DNA from: Pseudodesulfovibrio sp. zrk46
GTDB taxonomy: Bacteria > Desulfobacterota > Desulfovibrionia > Desulfovibrionales > Desulfovibrionaceae
Assembly (NCBI RefSeq): GCF_012516435.1
Contig: NZ_CP051216.1
Location: forward strand, 2,684,001 to 2,748,000
DNA length: 64,000 nucleotides
Direction: 5' to 3'
The position numbers and the translations under genes are program-made. Positions 26,364-35,348 of the stretch are shown piece by piece. Below the pieces are notes generated by a model. That model was not told the origin of the DNA, ran no database searches, and saw nothing but the letters and a program-made list of their open reading frames with translations. Within the stretch, counting starts at the first letter, position 1. Every line of letters starts with the position of its first letter.

Positions 26364-27371
26364 ATGAAAGCCATGCTGTTGGAACGTTTCGGGAACGAGT
26401 ATGCGTTTGTTCAACGCGAAGTCGAAAAACCGTCCCCAATGCCCGGACAAGTTCTGATCCGGGTTGCCGGATCAAGTTTCAATCCCATAGATAACAAGAT
26501 AGCCACGTTGGGTGATCAACTTGGGTTCGCCCCGACCTTGCCTGCAGTGCTTGGCATGGACGTTTCCGGCGTTGTGGAAGATGTCGGGGGCGGCATGTCG
26601 CGGTTTGAGCCGGGAGACAAGGTGTTCGGGTTGGCCGGTGGCTTGAGCAATATGCCGGGTGCTCTGGCTGAGTATATGGTGGCGGACGAACGCCTCATTG
26701 CCCGTGCTCCGCGCAGCATGGATTTGACCGATGCGGCGGCTTTGCCCCTGGTGTCACTAACTGCATGGATTGCATTGTTTGGCAAGGCGCGTCTGGAAGC
26801 GGACGAGACTTTGCTGGTGCACGGCGGTGCTGGTGGAGTGGGGCATATTGCCGTGCAGCTTGGTGTATACAGTGGTGCCAAGGTGTATGCCACAGTCTCA
26901 GATTCCGTGAAGGAAATGGTGGTGGAAAATCTGGGCGCCACCCCCATCAATTATCGCGAGAAGAGTGTCTACGAGTATGTCTCAGATCATACTTTCGGCG
27001 ACGGTTTCGATGTGGTCTTTGATACCGTTGGCGGTGCGACCCTTGATCAATCTTTCCGGGCTGCCATACCAGAGGGCGATGTCGTAACTACGGTTGCCCG
27101 ATCCTCTCATGATCTCAGTACCATGCACGCCAAGGGCCTTTCCCTGCATGTTGTGTTTGTTTTACTTCCGTTGATAACCCGGGAGGGGCGCGGCATTTTT
27201 CATGAAATTCTCAATCAGGTAGCGCGGTTGGTGGACAAGGATCGGCTTGCCGTGCTGCTGGATGAGCAGCGGTTCGATTATACGGATATCGCCGAGGTCC
27301 ATCGCTACTGGGAAGGTGGTAATGCACTGGGCAAGATCGTTATCGATGTTCCGGGTGAAAAAACATTTTGA
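26364..27371 (+). CDS. Zinc-independent MDR oxidoreductase (quinone oxidoreductase-like)
   Basis: Cytoplasmic NADPH-dependent medium-chain reductase of 335 aa. The N-terminal GroES-like part has FNPIDNKIA and LGMDVSGVVEDVG; the Rossmann part has GGAGGVGHIAVQLG. The structural zinc Cys cluster is absent, which places it with quinone reductases and enone reductases. GGAGG lies 8 bases before the ATG at 26364. It follows the CofD-like gene by 53 bases with no terminator, so it may be co-transcribed. Confidence 0.85.
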   Translation: MKAMLLERFGNEYAFVQREVEKPSPMPGQVLIRVAGSSFNPIDNKIATLGDQLGFAPTLPAVLGMDVSGVVEDVGGGMSRFEPGDKVFGLAGGLSNMPGALAEYMVADERLIARAPRSMDLTDAAALPLVSLTAWIALFGKARLEADETLLVHGGAGGVGHIAVQLGVYSGAKVYATVSDSVKEMVVENLGATPINYREKSVYEYVSDHTFGDGFDVVFDTVGGATLDQSFRAAIPEGDVVTTVARSSHDLSTMHAKGLSLHVVFVLLPLITREGRGIFHEILNQVARLVDKDRLAVLLDEQRFDYTDIAEVHRYWEGGNALGKIVIDVPGEKTF

Positions 27372-27620
27372 CGTTACCAAAAATGAAACAAATGCGCCTA
27401 TTTTCACCTCGTTGGAAATAATTCATGTAAAACCCGAGTTCAAGGCTGTGGAAAAGGTCGAAAACCAGCGATATGGTTGGCTTTAATTCACAGTTGTATC
27501 TTGACAAAACGCCTTGGTCGGTAAAAGGTGAAATACTTAATTATGGTATAGTGATGCGGTGTGTTCCGTGGGCAGTTTTAAGGCCTTGGCGAACCGCGAA
27601 ATTCTCAGCAAGGCGAGAAT

Positions 27621-30164
27621 ATGTCTTCAGACAATAATACATCTTCGAAACCACAACCGGCGAACGGCAAGCCTGATGCGGCCAAACCGGACAAATCGGG
27701 CGAGGCTTCTCTCGGGTCGGTGTCCGGCAATGATGCCGCCAAGCGGGCAGCCATGGAAAAGGCGGCCCGTAAAGCTGCATCCCAAAACGCCGTGAACAAG
27801 GATATTTCACAGGCCGAAGCCATAAATGATCTTTTCGGGGACGATGGTCAGCCCAAGAAGAAGCCTGCTCCTGTCAAAAAGCCTCCTGTCAAACCCGCAC
27901 AGACTGCAGAAGCGAATCGTCCGGCCATGGAAAATGCCGCACAGAATGCGACTCCCAATGCGGCAACACCTCCTGCAGGAGCTGCGCCCGCTGAAGGCTC
28001 CTGTCCTAGCGAGCTTCTGGGGGATGAGCGTTTGACCCCCAAGGATATCGACTTCCAGCCCCCGCTGGTCATCTGCCTGTCCATCGTCAGTCGTCTGCTG
28101 GGTAAGCCAGTATCCTCGGCTACCCTCAAGGCTGGTATTCCGCAGCAGGAGGGCGTTATTACCGCCTCTTCCATCGTTCGCGCGGCAGAGCGTATCGGCA
28201 TCAAGGCAAAGACCGTACACAGACCCAAGGTCTGGGACATTTCCAAGCTGGTATTTCCTTGCATCCTGCTTATGCGCGGCGGCAATGCCTGTGTGTTGGT
28301 GGACATTGAGGACGACAAGGCGACGGTCATGGTCCCTGGGCGCGGCATGGACTCCACTGAGATGGAGCTGTCGGTGCTAGAAGAAGAATACACCGGTTAC
28401 GCCATCCTCTGTCATCGTCAGTCCAAGCTAGACAAGCGCGCCAGTGAGATCAAGCTCGTCAAGACTAAACGCTGGTTCTGGGGAACCATCCTCAAGTTCT
28501 GGCCCATCTACCGGCACGTGATTGCAGCTTCCATCATGACCAATATGATCGTGGTGGCATCGCCGCTCTTTGTGATGAACGTGTATGACAGGGTTGTACC
28601 CAACAATGCGGTAGACACTCTGTGGGCATTGGCCATCGGTATCGGGTTGGCTTACATTTTCGACTTCGCGCTCAAGAATCTTCGTTCATACTTCGTTGAC
28701 GTGGCAGGGCGAAACGCGGACGTACTCATTGGTTCGCGTATCATGCAGCACCTGATGTCTGCTCGGCTTGACCACATGCCCGAGTCTGCGGGTGCGGTGG
28801 CCAATAACGTCCGGGAGTTTGAGTCGCTACGGGAGTTCTTCAGTTCGAGTTCGCTGGTGGCGCTCATCGACATGCCGTTCCTGTTCCTGTTCGTTGGTGT
28901 GGTTTACTTCATCGGTGGGCCGTTGGTCATACCGATTCTGGTGGCGGTGCCTGTCGTCATCCTGTTCGGACTGTTCCTGCAGATGCCGTTTCAACACATC
29001 ATCGAAAACCACTACAAGGAATCAACGCAGAAGAACGCGCTTCTGTTCGAGATCGTGCACGGTCTTGAGACCATCAAGACCTCCATGGCCGAGGGCCGCA
29101 TGCAGGCTCGCTGGGAGAATGTGGTCGGTATGTCCGCCATGTCCAACAGTCGGGCCAAGGTCTTCGCGAATCTGTCCATTACCTTCTCGGTGTTCGTCAC
29201 CCAGATGGTGTCGGTGGCCATCATTATTATCGGCGTGTTCCTCATCTCCAAGGGTGAGCTTACCGTGGGTGGACTTATTGCCTGTAATATCCTTTCGGGC
29301 CGCGCCATGGCGCCCCTGAGTGCGGTGGCCGGACTCCTTTCCCGCTTCCAGCAGTCTCGCATGGCGCTGAGCGCCCTGGATTTGCTCATGGATATGCCCA
29401 GTGAGCGTCCCGACGATAAGGAGACCTTCCACTACGGGCAGATGGAAGCCTCCATGCAGTTGGAGAACGTGAGTTTTGCTTATCCCGGTACGGACAAGGC
29501 GGTGCTGTCTGACGTCAACCTGATGCTCAATCCGGGCGACAAGGTTGGCATCGTGGGACGTACCGGTGCGGGTAAGTCCACTTTGGGCAAGCTGTGCGTT
29601 GGTCTGTATCAGCCGGTTAAGGGCGCGGTGAAGGTGGGGAATATTGACCTTCGCCAGATGGATGTGGCCGACCTTCGCCGTAAGGTGGGGTATGTGTCGC
29701 AGGACTCTTTGCTCTTTTACGGAACACTCAAGGACAACATCGCCTTCGGCTTGCCCGAGGCGGATGACCAGTCCATCAAAATGGCGGCGGACATCGCTGG
29801 CGTTACGGATTTCGTCAAGGATCACCCGGCCGGTTACGGTATGATGGTGGGCGAGCGCGGCTCGTCCCTGTCAGGCGGTCAGCGACAGGCGGTATCCATT
29901 GCCCGTGCAGTCCTGCCCGACCCGGAAATCCTGATCATGGATGAGCCGTCCAGTAACATGGACAACCAGTCGGAGTACCGGCTGAAGCAGAAGCTCGAGC
30001 CGTTCATCAAGGACAAGACGGTTATTGTTATCACCCACCGCCACTCAATGCTCGACTTGGTGAACCGGCTGGTGATCATGGACAAGGGACGCATCGTTGT
30101 GGACGGCCCCAAGCAGGCTGTGCTCGATGGTCTCCGGTCCGGTAAGATCAAGGTTTCCATGTGA
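27621..30164 (+). CDS. Type I secretion ABC permease/ATPase with C39-like domain
   Basis: Inner-membrane exporter of 847 aa. Residues 1 to about 135 are a low-complexity Ala/Pro/Asn/Lys-rich extension. About residues 140-265 form a peptidase-C39-like domain that lacks the catalytic Cys, as in transporters of RTX proteins. About residues 290-580 are the membrane domain. The ATPase has GRTGAGKST (about 645), LSGGQ (about 750) and ILIMDEPSSNMD (about 770). It heads an operon with a HlyD-type adaptor, a LapG-like protease and a membrane sensor. It likely exports a large adhesin encoded elsewhere. It has a GGCGAG ribosome site. Confidence 0.92.
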   Translation: MSSDNNTSSKPQPANGKPDAAKPDKSGEASLGSVSGNDAAKRAAMEKAARKAASQNAVNKDISQAEAINDLFGDDGQPKKKPAPVKKPPVKPAQTAEANRPAMENAAQNATPNAATPPAGAAPAEGSCPSELLGDERLTPKDIDFQPPLVICLSIVSRLLGKPVSSATLKAGIPQQEGVITASSIVRAAERIGIKAKTVHRPKVWDISKLVFPCILLMRGGNACVLVDIEDDKATVMVPGRGMDSTEMELSVLEEEYTGYAILCHRQSKLDKRASEIKLVKTKRWFWGTILKFWPIYRHVIAASIMTNMIVVASPLFVMNVYDRVVPNNAVDTLWALAIGIGLAYIFDFALKNLRSYFVDVAGRNADVLIGSRIMQHLMSARLDHMPESAGAVANNVREFESLREFFSSSSLVALIDMPFLFLFVGVVYFIGGPLVIPILVAVPVVILFGLFLQMPFQHIIENHYKESTQKNALLFEIVHGLETIKTSMAEGRMQARWENVVGMSAMSNSRAKVFANLSITFSVFVTQMVSVAIIIIGVFLISKGELTVGGLIACNILSGRAMAPLSAVAGLLSRFQQSRMALSALDLLMDMPSERPDDKETFHYGQMEASMQLENVSFAYPGTDKAVLSDVNLMLNPGDKVGIVGRTGAGKSTLGKLCVGLYQPVKGAVKVGNIDLRQMDVADLRRKVGYVSQDSLLFYGTLKDNIAFGLPEADDQSIKMAADIAGVTDFVKDHPAGYGMMVGERGSSLSGGQRQAVSIARAVLPDPEILIMDEPSSNMDNQSEYRLKQKLEPFIKDKTVIVITHRHSMLDLVNRLVIMDKGRIVVDGPKQAVLDGLRSGKIKVSM

Positions 30165-30171
30165 GGTGGGC

Positions 30172-31500
30172 ATGAGTCAGGATAAATACGAAAGAGAAAC
30201 ACTGCTGTTCATGTCCGAGGTGGACCAGGCCATGTATGGCAAGGGCCGCAAGTTCGCCTACATGATGTCCACCAGCATTTTGTTGATGCTGATCGGTTTT
30301 CTGGTCTGGGCCAAGTTTGCTGTGTTGGATGAAGTAACACGAGGATTCGGGCGTATTATTCCCTCTCAGCGTGTTCAGGAAATCCAGAACCTGGAAGGTG
30401 GTATCTTGAGCGAGATCTTCGTCAACGAAGGTCAGGTGGTCAAGAAGGGTGACGTGCTTTGCCGTCTGCGTAACGAGCAGGCCGCCAGCTTTTATCGCGA
30501 CGCGTTTGCCAAGGCTTTGGAACACAAGGCTGCCATTGCCCGCCTTATCGCCATTGTTGAAGGCATCGATCCTGTTTTTGATGAAGAATTGAGGGAAAAG
30601 GCGCCGCAGTTGGTGGATGACCAGATGCGGATTTTCAAGGCGCAGCTCAGGCAGTTTGATATCGAATTGGAATTGCTCACGGACCAGATGGAGCAGAAGA
30701 AGCAGGAAGTCCGCGAGATGAGAGGGCGCCGCAAGCAACTTCAGTCCAGTCTCAAAGTGGCAGAGAAGCAGCGCAACATCGCCAAACCACTCGTGGAGAA
30801 GCAGATTCACTCCGAGCTCGACTATCTCGCGCTGGAGCAGAAGGTGCTCGAACTGCGTGGTGACGTGGAAGCGTTGGCTCTCGGTATTCCTCGCGTAGAG
30901 GCCGCTGTTAAAGAAGCGCAGGGCCGTATTGAGCAGCGCAAGGCAGAGCACCGATCCGAAGCGTTGGAAGAGATCAACGAACGCCGTCAGGAACTTATCT
31001 CCATTCGCGAGACCATGGCAGCGGGTAGCGACCGTGTTACCCGTACGGACGTACGCTCTCCTGTTCATGGAATCGTCAAATCAATTTACATCAACACACT
31101 GGGCGGTGTCGTCCAACCGGGCGAATCTATCATGGAAGTTGTCCCGCTGGATGATACGTTGTTGGTTGAGGCTGAAATCAAGCCTGCTGACATCGCCTTT
31201 CTCCATCCTGGCCAGGATGCCATGGTCAAGATTACAGCCTATGACTTTTCCATTTACGGAGGGCTGAAAGGCACCGTGGAGCATATCAGTGCGGACACCA
31301 TTGAAGACGAGCGGGGCGAGAGCTTCTACCTCGTCAAGGTGCGTACCACCAAGAACGCCATGGAATATCATGGTGAAAAGCTGCCCATCATTCCGGGTAT
31401 GACTGCTCAGGTGGACGTGCTTACCGGTGAGAAGTCCGTGCTGGATTATCTGCTCAAGCCCATTCTCAAGGCCAAGCAGAACGCCCTGAGAGAACGCTAG
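30172..31500 (+). CDS. HlyD-family type I secretion periplasmic adaptor
   Basis: Adaptor of 442 aa. A single N-terminal membrane helix at about residues 20-45 (MSTSILLMLIGFLVWAKFAV) is followed by the lipoyl half (QNLEGGILSEIFVNEGQVV), long coiled coils at about residues 100-285, then DVRSPVHGIVKSI and a beta-barrel ending in GMTAQVDVLTGEKSVLDYL, which is typical of HlyD/LapC. The ATG at 30172, 7 bases after the exporter stop and near AGGTGGG, is preferred to a start inside the exporter gene. No TolC-like gene follows. Confidence 0.92.
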   Translation: MSQDKYERETLLFMSEVDQAMYGKGRKFAYMMSTSILLMLIGFLVWAKFAVLDEVTRGFGRIIPSQRVQEIQNLEGGILSEIFVNEGQVVKKGDVLCRLRNEQAASFYRDAFAKALEHKAAIARLIAIVEGIDPVFDEELREKAPQLVDDQMRIFKAQLRQFDIELELLTDQMEQKKQEVREMRGRRKQLQSSLKVAEKQRNIAKPLVEKQIHSELDYLALEQKVLELRGDVEALALGIPRVEAAVKEAQGRIEQRKAEHRSEALEEINERRQELISIRETMAAGSDRVTRTDVRSPVHGIVKSIYINTLGGVVQPGESIMEVVPLDDTLLVEAEIKPADIAFLHPGQDAMVKITAYDFSIYGGLKGTVEHISADTIEDERGESFYLVKVRTTKNAMEYHGEKLPIIPGMTAQVDVLTGEKSVLDYLLKPILKAKQNALRER

Positions 31501-31507
31501 GAGGCCC

Positions 31508-32224
31508 ATGCGCCGGACTCGCGCCATACGCCGTAATATTATGGCCGTACTTAGTGCGGTCATCCTTTCGGTGTGTATTGCGCTCATTCCGGTGCAGGCT
31601 GACGCGGCCAAGAAAAAGAAGCCAAAGGGACCACAATTGTTTGGTACCCTTGAGTTTAAGGGTAAGATCAAAAAGCTTCCCAAGTGGACGGCAGTGCTGG
31701 AAAAAATGAAGGCGTGGAAGGGGTATTTCAATAGCCCGGCCATGGCCAAGCTGCCTTCCAAGGCTGGTTGGAACAAACTGAAAAGCGAGGCTGCCGGGCT
31801 TGATGATATTGGCAAACTTAAGGCTGTAAACAAGTTCTTCAATCAGTGGCCATATCGTTTGGACTCGGGTAACTACGGTAAAAGTGATTACTGGGCCACG
31901 CCATTGGAATTTCTCAAAAAGTCAGGAGACTGTGAGGACTATTCCATTGCCAAGTTCTATGCACTGCAAGAACTCGGCTTTTCCGGTGACAATCTGCGAG
32001 TGGTCGCTCTCAAGGATAAAATCCGAAACATTGGTCACGCAGTGCTTGCCGTGTTTGTCGGCAACGAGGTGTATATTCTGGACAACCAGACAAACATGGT
32101 TCTGCCGCACACCAAGTACAAGCACTATGTCCCGCAATATTCAGTTAATGAGAAGTTTCGTTGGATGCACGTGCCCAAGAGTAAGCGAACAACATTTAAA
32201 AAAGTGAAACGGAAGAAGAAGTAA
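31508..32224 (+). CDS. LapG-like periplasmic transglutaminase-fold cysteine protease
   Basis: Secreted protein of 238 aa with an N-terminal signal (about residues 12-33, ending QADA) and a Lys-rich linker. The bacterial transglutaminase-like cysteine proteinase (BTLCP) triad is visible: Cys in SGDCEDYS (about 139), His in NIGHAVLAV (about 177) and Asp in YILDNQTN (about 191). LapG of Pseudomonas cuts the N-terminus of a surface adhesin to release biofilms. The start is 7 bases after the adaptor stop with AGGAGG. A Lys/Arg-rich tail (FKKVKRKKK) is unusual. Confidence 0.88.
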   Translation: MRRTRAIRRNIMAVLSAVILSVCIALIPVQADAAKKKKPKGPQLFGTLEFKGKIKKLPKWTAVLEKMKAWKGYFNSPAMAKLPSKAGWNKLKSEAAGLDDIGKLKAVNKFFNQWPYRLDSGNYGKSDYWATPLEFLKKSGDCEDYSIAKFYALQELGFSGDNLRVVALKDKIRNIGHAVLAVFVGNEVYILDNQTNMVLPHTKYKHYVPQYSVNEKFRWMHVPKSKRTTFKKVKRKKK

Positions 32225-32279
32225 TCATGTGCTTCCTTTTTCCGGGAGGCATATAAAGACAAACCAGATGGAGTAAATT

Positions 32280-34364
32280 ATGGCACAAACAAACAGTAAC
32301 GCGGACGTGCCGGTCAGCATCGGTGGAGCCAAGCAGGGCGTCAAGATTGGCGTTGTTCTTGCCTTCGTGCTGATCATTTCGGCAGGTATCCTGTTCCTAG
32401 CCGGCAAGGCAGTGAGCGACAAGCACACTGAAGGGCTGCAGAATCAGGAAAAGCGTCTTGGCTTGCTCGCTCATGGCAGGGCCGAGATGTTCCAGGCATG
32501 GCTCAAGAATCTTTCCCGTCAGGGCGACAGGCTCATCAAGTCGGACCTGTTCCGACTCTATGCAGCCGAGGTGGACAACATCGAGGGCGACCTGGCCGCC
32601 ATTTTTGGCGCTGTTGCCCTGGATGAAGGAGAGTACGACGGAGAGGGCTCCGAATTGGCTGCCCAGTTGCCCATGATGCAGAATATGCTCAGGGAATTCT
32701 CTACGTATTCCGGTTTCATCAATGCCCGTATCCTTAACCGCAATGGTGATGCCTATATCGCCACCGATGGTCATCTGCCTCCCATGATGGAAGAGCAGTT
32801 GGAGCAGGCTACTGCAGCCATCAAGCACAGGGAAGCACGCTTCTCCCCCTTGCGCAGAACTCTGCAGGGTGTGGAACTGGATGTGTATGTCCCCATCTAT
32901 TCTCCCGATGCCCGTGAGAACATCGACGAGCCTGTTGGCGCGTTGATGATGACTCGTCAGGTGAGCGGCAAGATCACTGAATTGCTTTCCAACTCGACGT
33001 TGTCGGCCAAGGGGGAACGTACCCGTTTGATGCAGAAGATGAACGGTACCTATAAGCAGGTCACGCCGTGGACCACCGAAGGGTTCACCGACGTTGCAGC
33101 CGAGATTGAGCTGAACAAAGAGGGCAACCTTCCGTTCGGTGATCGTTTCAGTCTTTCTGAAGATGATGAGGAAGTCTTCTCCCTTGGTATTCGTGTGCAG
33201 GGGCCACAGTGGTGGGTCGTGCAGGAAGCTGATTACGATAACGCCATGGCTCCCATTGCCGCTTTCACCAACACAGTTTACGTGGTGGCTGGGCTTGGTA
33301 TCCTGACCGCGCTCCTCATTGCAGGCCTCGCCTGGTGGGTGCTGGCAGGGGTTCAGTCTCAGCGTGTGGCCGAGGAATTCCGCAATCTCGCCAACAAGAT
33401 CGATGACCAGAAGCGGTTCATCGACTCCATTAACGCCAATATCGACGAGTTCATCACTCTCAAGGATTCCGAGGGTAAGTATACATACGTCAACGACGCG
33501 TTTGCCGAAGCTGTGGGACGTTCCAAGGAAGAGCTTATTGGCATGGATGCACCGGCCCTGTTCGGCTTTGATACGGCCAAGCGTCTCTCTTCTCCGGACG
33601 AGAAGGTGGCAATTGAACAGCGCAAGATTACGATCAATGAGCCGATCTTCCTGCGTGGTCAGCGTTACCAGTTCCAGATCTCCAAGTCGCCTTATTGTGA
33701 TACTGCCGGAGCATGTGTGGGTATTGTCGAAGTGTATCGCGACATTACTCAGTTCATTGCGGTGCAGGAGCAGAACAAGCGACTGATCAAGGGAGCCATG
33801 GAAGCGCTTGGTTCCACCATTGAAGCGGCTGATCCATATTTGGGCGGTCACACCAAGTTGCTGGCTGGCCTTTCCATGGAAGTGGCCCGTGCCATGAACC
33901 TGCCTGAAATGGAGATCGCCGAGATCGAAACTGCCGCCAACCTCTCTCAGATCGGTAAGATGTTCGTGCCCAACGAGATCCTGACCAAGCCGGGTCGCCT
34001 TACTGATGAAGAGATGGCCGCCATGGAAGAGCACGTGGAACACGCTTATCGCATCCTCAAGGATATCGACATTGAGGAAGGCGTTCTCAAGGCTATCTAT
34101 CAGATGAACGAACGTATCGACGGTTCGGGGTATCCCAAGAATCTCAAGTATGATGAGATCATCTTGTCGGCTCGCATCCTGTCCGTGTTAAACGTCTTCT
34201 GCGCCATGATTCGTCCGCGTGCCTATCGCGGTGCAAAGGAACCTGTCCAGGCCCTGGAAATCCTGGCCAGCGAATCCACCAAGTTTGACGCCTCTGTGGT
34301 CGAAGCCTTGGGTAACGTCATTAAGACTCCTGCGGGCGAAAAGCTGCTGGAGAAGAAGGCATAG
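32280..34364 (+). CDS. Membrane sensor with PAS and catalytically degenerate HD-GYP domain
   Basis: Protein of 694 aa. TM1 is at about residues 20-42, a large periplasmic sensor at about 43-320, TM2 at about 322-347, a PAS domain at about 368-480 and an HD-GYP-like domain at about 495-690. The metal-binding core is changed: the usual HDIGK is SQIGK, and the HHE before DGSGYP is QMNE. Phosphodiesterase activity is therefore unlikely, although DGSGYP and other family helices remain. It follows the LapG-like gene by 55 bases and ends the operon. By position it could play the LapD role of holding or releasing LapG in response to a cytoplasmic signal; this is inference. Confidence 0.85.
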   Translation: MAQTNSNADVPVSIGGAKQGVKIGVVLAFVLIISAGILFLAGKAVSDKHTEGLQNQEKRLGLLAHGRAEMFQAWLKNLSRQGDRLIKSDLFRLYAAEVDNIEGDLAAIFGAVALDEGEYDGEGSELAAQLPMMQNMLREFSTYSGFINARILNRNGDAYIATDGHLPPMMEEQLEQATAAIKHREARFSPLRRTLQGVELDVYVPIYSPDARENIDEPVGALMMTRQVSGKITELLSNSTLSAKGERTRLMQKMNGTYKQVTPWTTEGFTDVAAEIELNKEGNLPFGDRFSLSEDDEEVFSLGIRVQGPQWWVVQEADYDNAMAPIAAFTNTVYVVAGLGILTALLIAGLAWWVLAGVQSQRVAEEFRNLANKIDDQKRFIDSINANIDEFITLKDSEGKYTYVNDAFAEAVGRSKEELIGMDAPALFGFDTAKRLSSPDEKVAIEQRKITINEPIFLRGQRYQFQISKSPYCDTAGACVGIVEVYRDITQFIAVQEQNKRLIKGAMEALGSTIEAADPYLGGHTKLLAGLSMEVARAMNLPEMEIAEIETAANLSQIGKMFVPNEILTKPGRLTDEEMAAMEEHVEHAYRILKDIDIEEGVLKAIYQMNERIDGSGYPKNLKYDEIILSARILSVLNVFCAMIRPRAYRGAKEPVQALEILASESTKFDASVVEALGNVIKTPAGEKLLEKKA

Positions 34365-34391
34365 TGTAGTCATATTATCCATCTGGTAAAA

Positions 34392-34427
34392 CGAAGGCCC
34401 CGGCGCGTGTGCGTCGGGGCCTTTTTC
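34392..34427 (+). terminator. Intrinsic terminator after the secretion/LapG operon
   Basis: AAGGCCCCG pairs with CGGGGCCTT around an 11-base loop, followed by TTTC. It may also act weakly for the convergent minus-strand gene. Confidence 0.85.
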
Positions 34428-34448
34428 TATGCGTAGGGGAAAGTAATA

Positions 34449-35231
34449 TTAACGATATTGATCGAGGATCTTGTCGAGATCTCCGTTTCGCTTCATTTCA
34501 TCAAGTCGTGCGTTGAATTTTTCAATTAAAGGCGCCCACCGTTTGTCGTTGTTGAAGACGTAACGATATCCGGCTGAGCCGAATGGTTTGGAATCAAGTC
34601 GGAACCGTTCGGGATTGAGGTCAGGGCGGTTCTTGAAAAGCCAAAGGGTTTCGTTCCTGTTGACGATGGCAGCATCCACACGGCCGAGGTTCAGCAACTC
34701 CAGCATGGCAAACGGGTTGGAAACGTCAATGCGATGAATTTTCCCCGGGCCAAAATGTGGTTCAAGAGTTGGGTAGATGAACCCTTTGATGCCTACGAGC
34801 GTCTTGCCATACAGTGCTTTCGGTTCGGTGTATTCAAAATTGCTGTTCATACGATAGAGAAGCACATCTTCATGCAGCATGAAGGGGGCGGTCCATTGGT
34901 AGTTGTCGGGATCTCTGACCCATTCTTTAGCCTTGGCGTGTGCATCCACTTCACGGCAGTTCAATAACTCCCAGCCTCGCTTGTTAGGAAGACGACACGT
35001 CTTCACCTCGTATCCAAGTGGCGTAACAACAGCGCGCATGACTTCGAGCAGCACACCTCCGCCGGGATAGCGCGGGTCGTTTATGAGGTATGGCGGCCAA
35101 TCCGTATCGGGAATGAACATGATGATGGTCTTGTCATCGGCGTTGGCCTCGACGTGTGTAGGAACGCTGATCATGCAAAGCAACATTGCCATCAGTAGTA
35201 GGAGGATTGTCTGGTGGGGATTTTTCGACAT
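34449..35231 (-). CDS. Periplasmic solute-binding protein, family 3 (orphan)
   Basis: Secreted protein of 260 aa. A signal peptide covers about residues 1-30 (LLLLMAMLLCMISVPTHVEA). Family 3 (PBPb-like) features include PDTDWPPYLI near the N-terminus, KTLVGIKGFIYPT and a C-terminal DEMKRNGDLDKILDQYR, the usual amphipathic ending. No permease or ATPase is adjacent; such orphan binding proteins are frequent in this group of bacteria. The ligand is unknown. No clear ribosome site precedes the ATG, so the start could be a later Met in the signal region. Confidence 0.82.
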   Translation of the reverse strand: MSKNPHQTILLLLMAMLLCMISVPTHVEANADDKTIIMFIPDTDWPPYLINDPRYPGGGVLLEVMRAVVTPLGYEVKTCRLPNKRGWELLNCREVDAHAKAKEWVRDPDNYQWTAPFMLHEDVLLYRMNSNFEYTEPKALYGKTLVGIKGFIYPTLEPHFGPGKIHRIDVSNPFAMLELLNLGRVDAAIVNRNETLWLFKNRPDLNPERFRLDSKPFGSAGYRYVFNNDKRWAPLIEKFNARLDEMKRNGDLDKILDQYR

Positions 35232-35292
35232 TAGAGCATACTATTGTAAAACCACGAGGGGTTGAAGGGCGTTATAATCTCTTGGTGGACAC

Positions 35293-35325
35293 TAAAAAAG
35301 GCCGCCCACTTAGTGTGGGCGGCCT
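35293..35325 (-). terminator. Intrinsic terminator after the second RND operon
   Basis: Read on the minus strand, AGGCCGCCCAC pairs with GTGGGCGGCCT around a 5-base loop and is followed by six T residues. Confidence 0.88.
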
Positions 35326-35348
35326 GGATTACTACTGCATGTAATTGG

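Noticed and set aside
27502-27550. TTGACA and TATAGT upstream of the exporter gene as one promoter
   Set aside because: They are about 35 bases apart, far beyond normal spacing; they may belong to separate promoters or to none.
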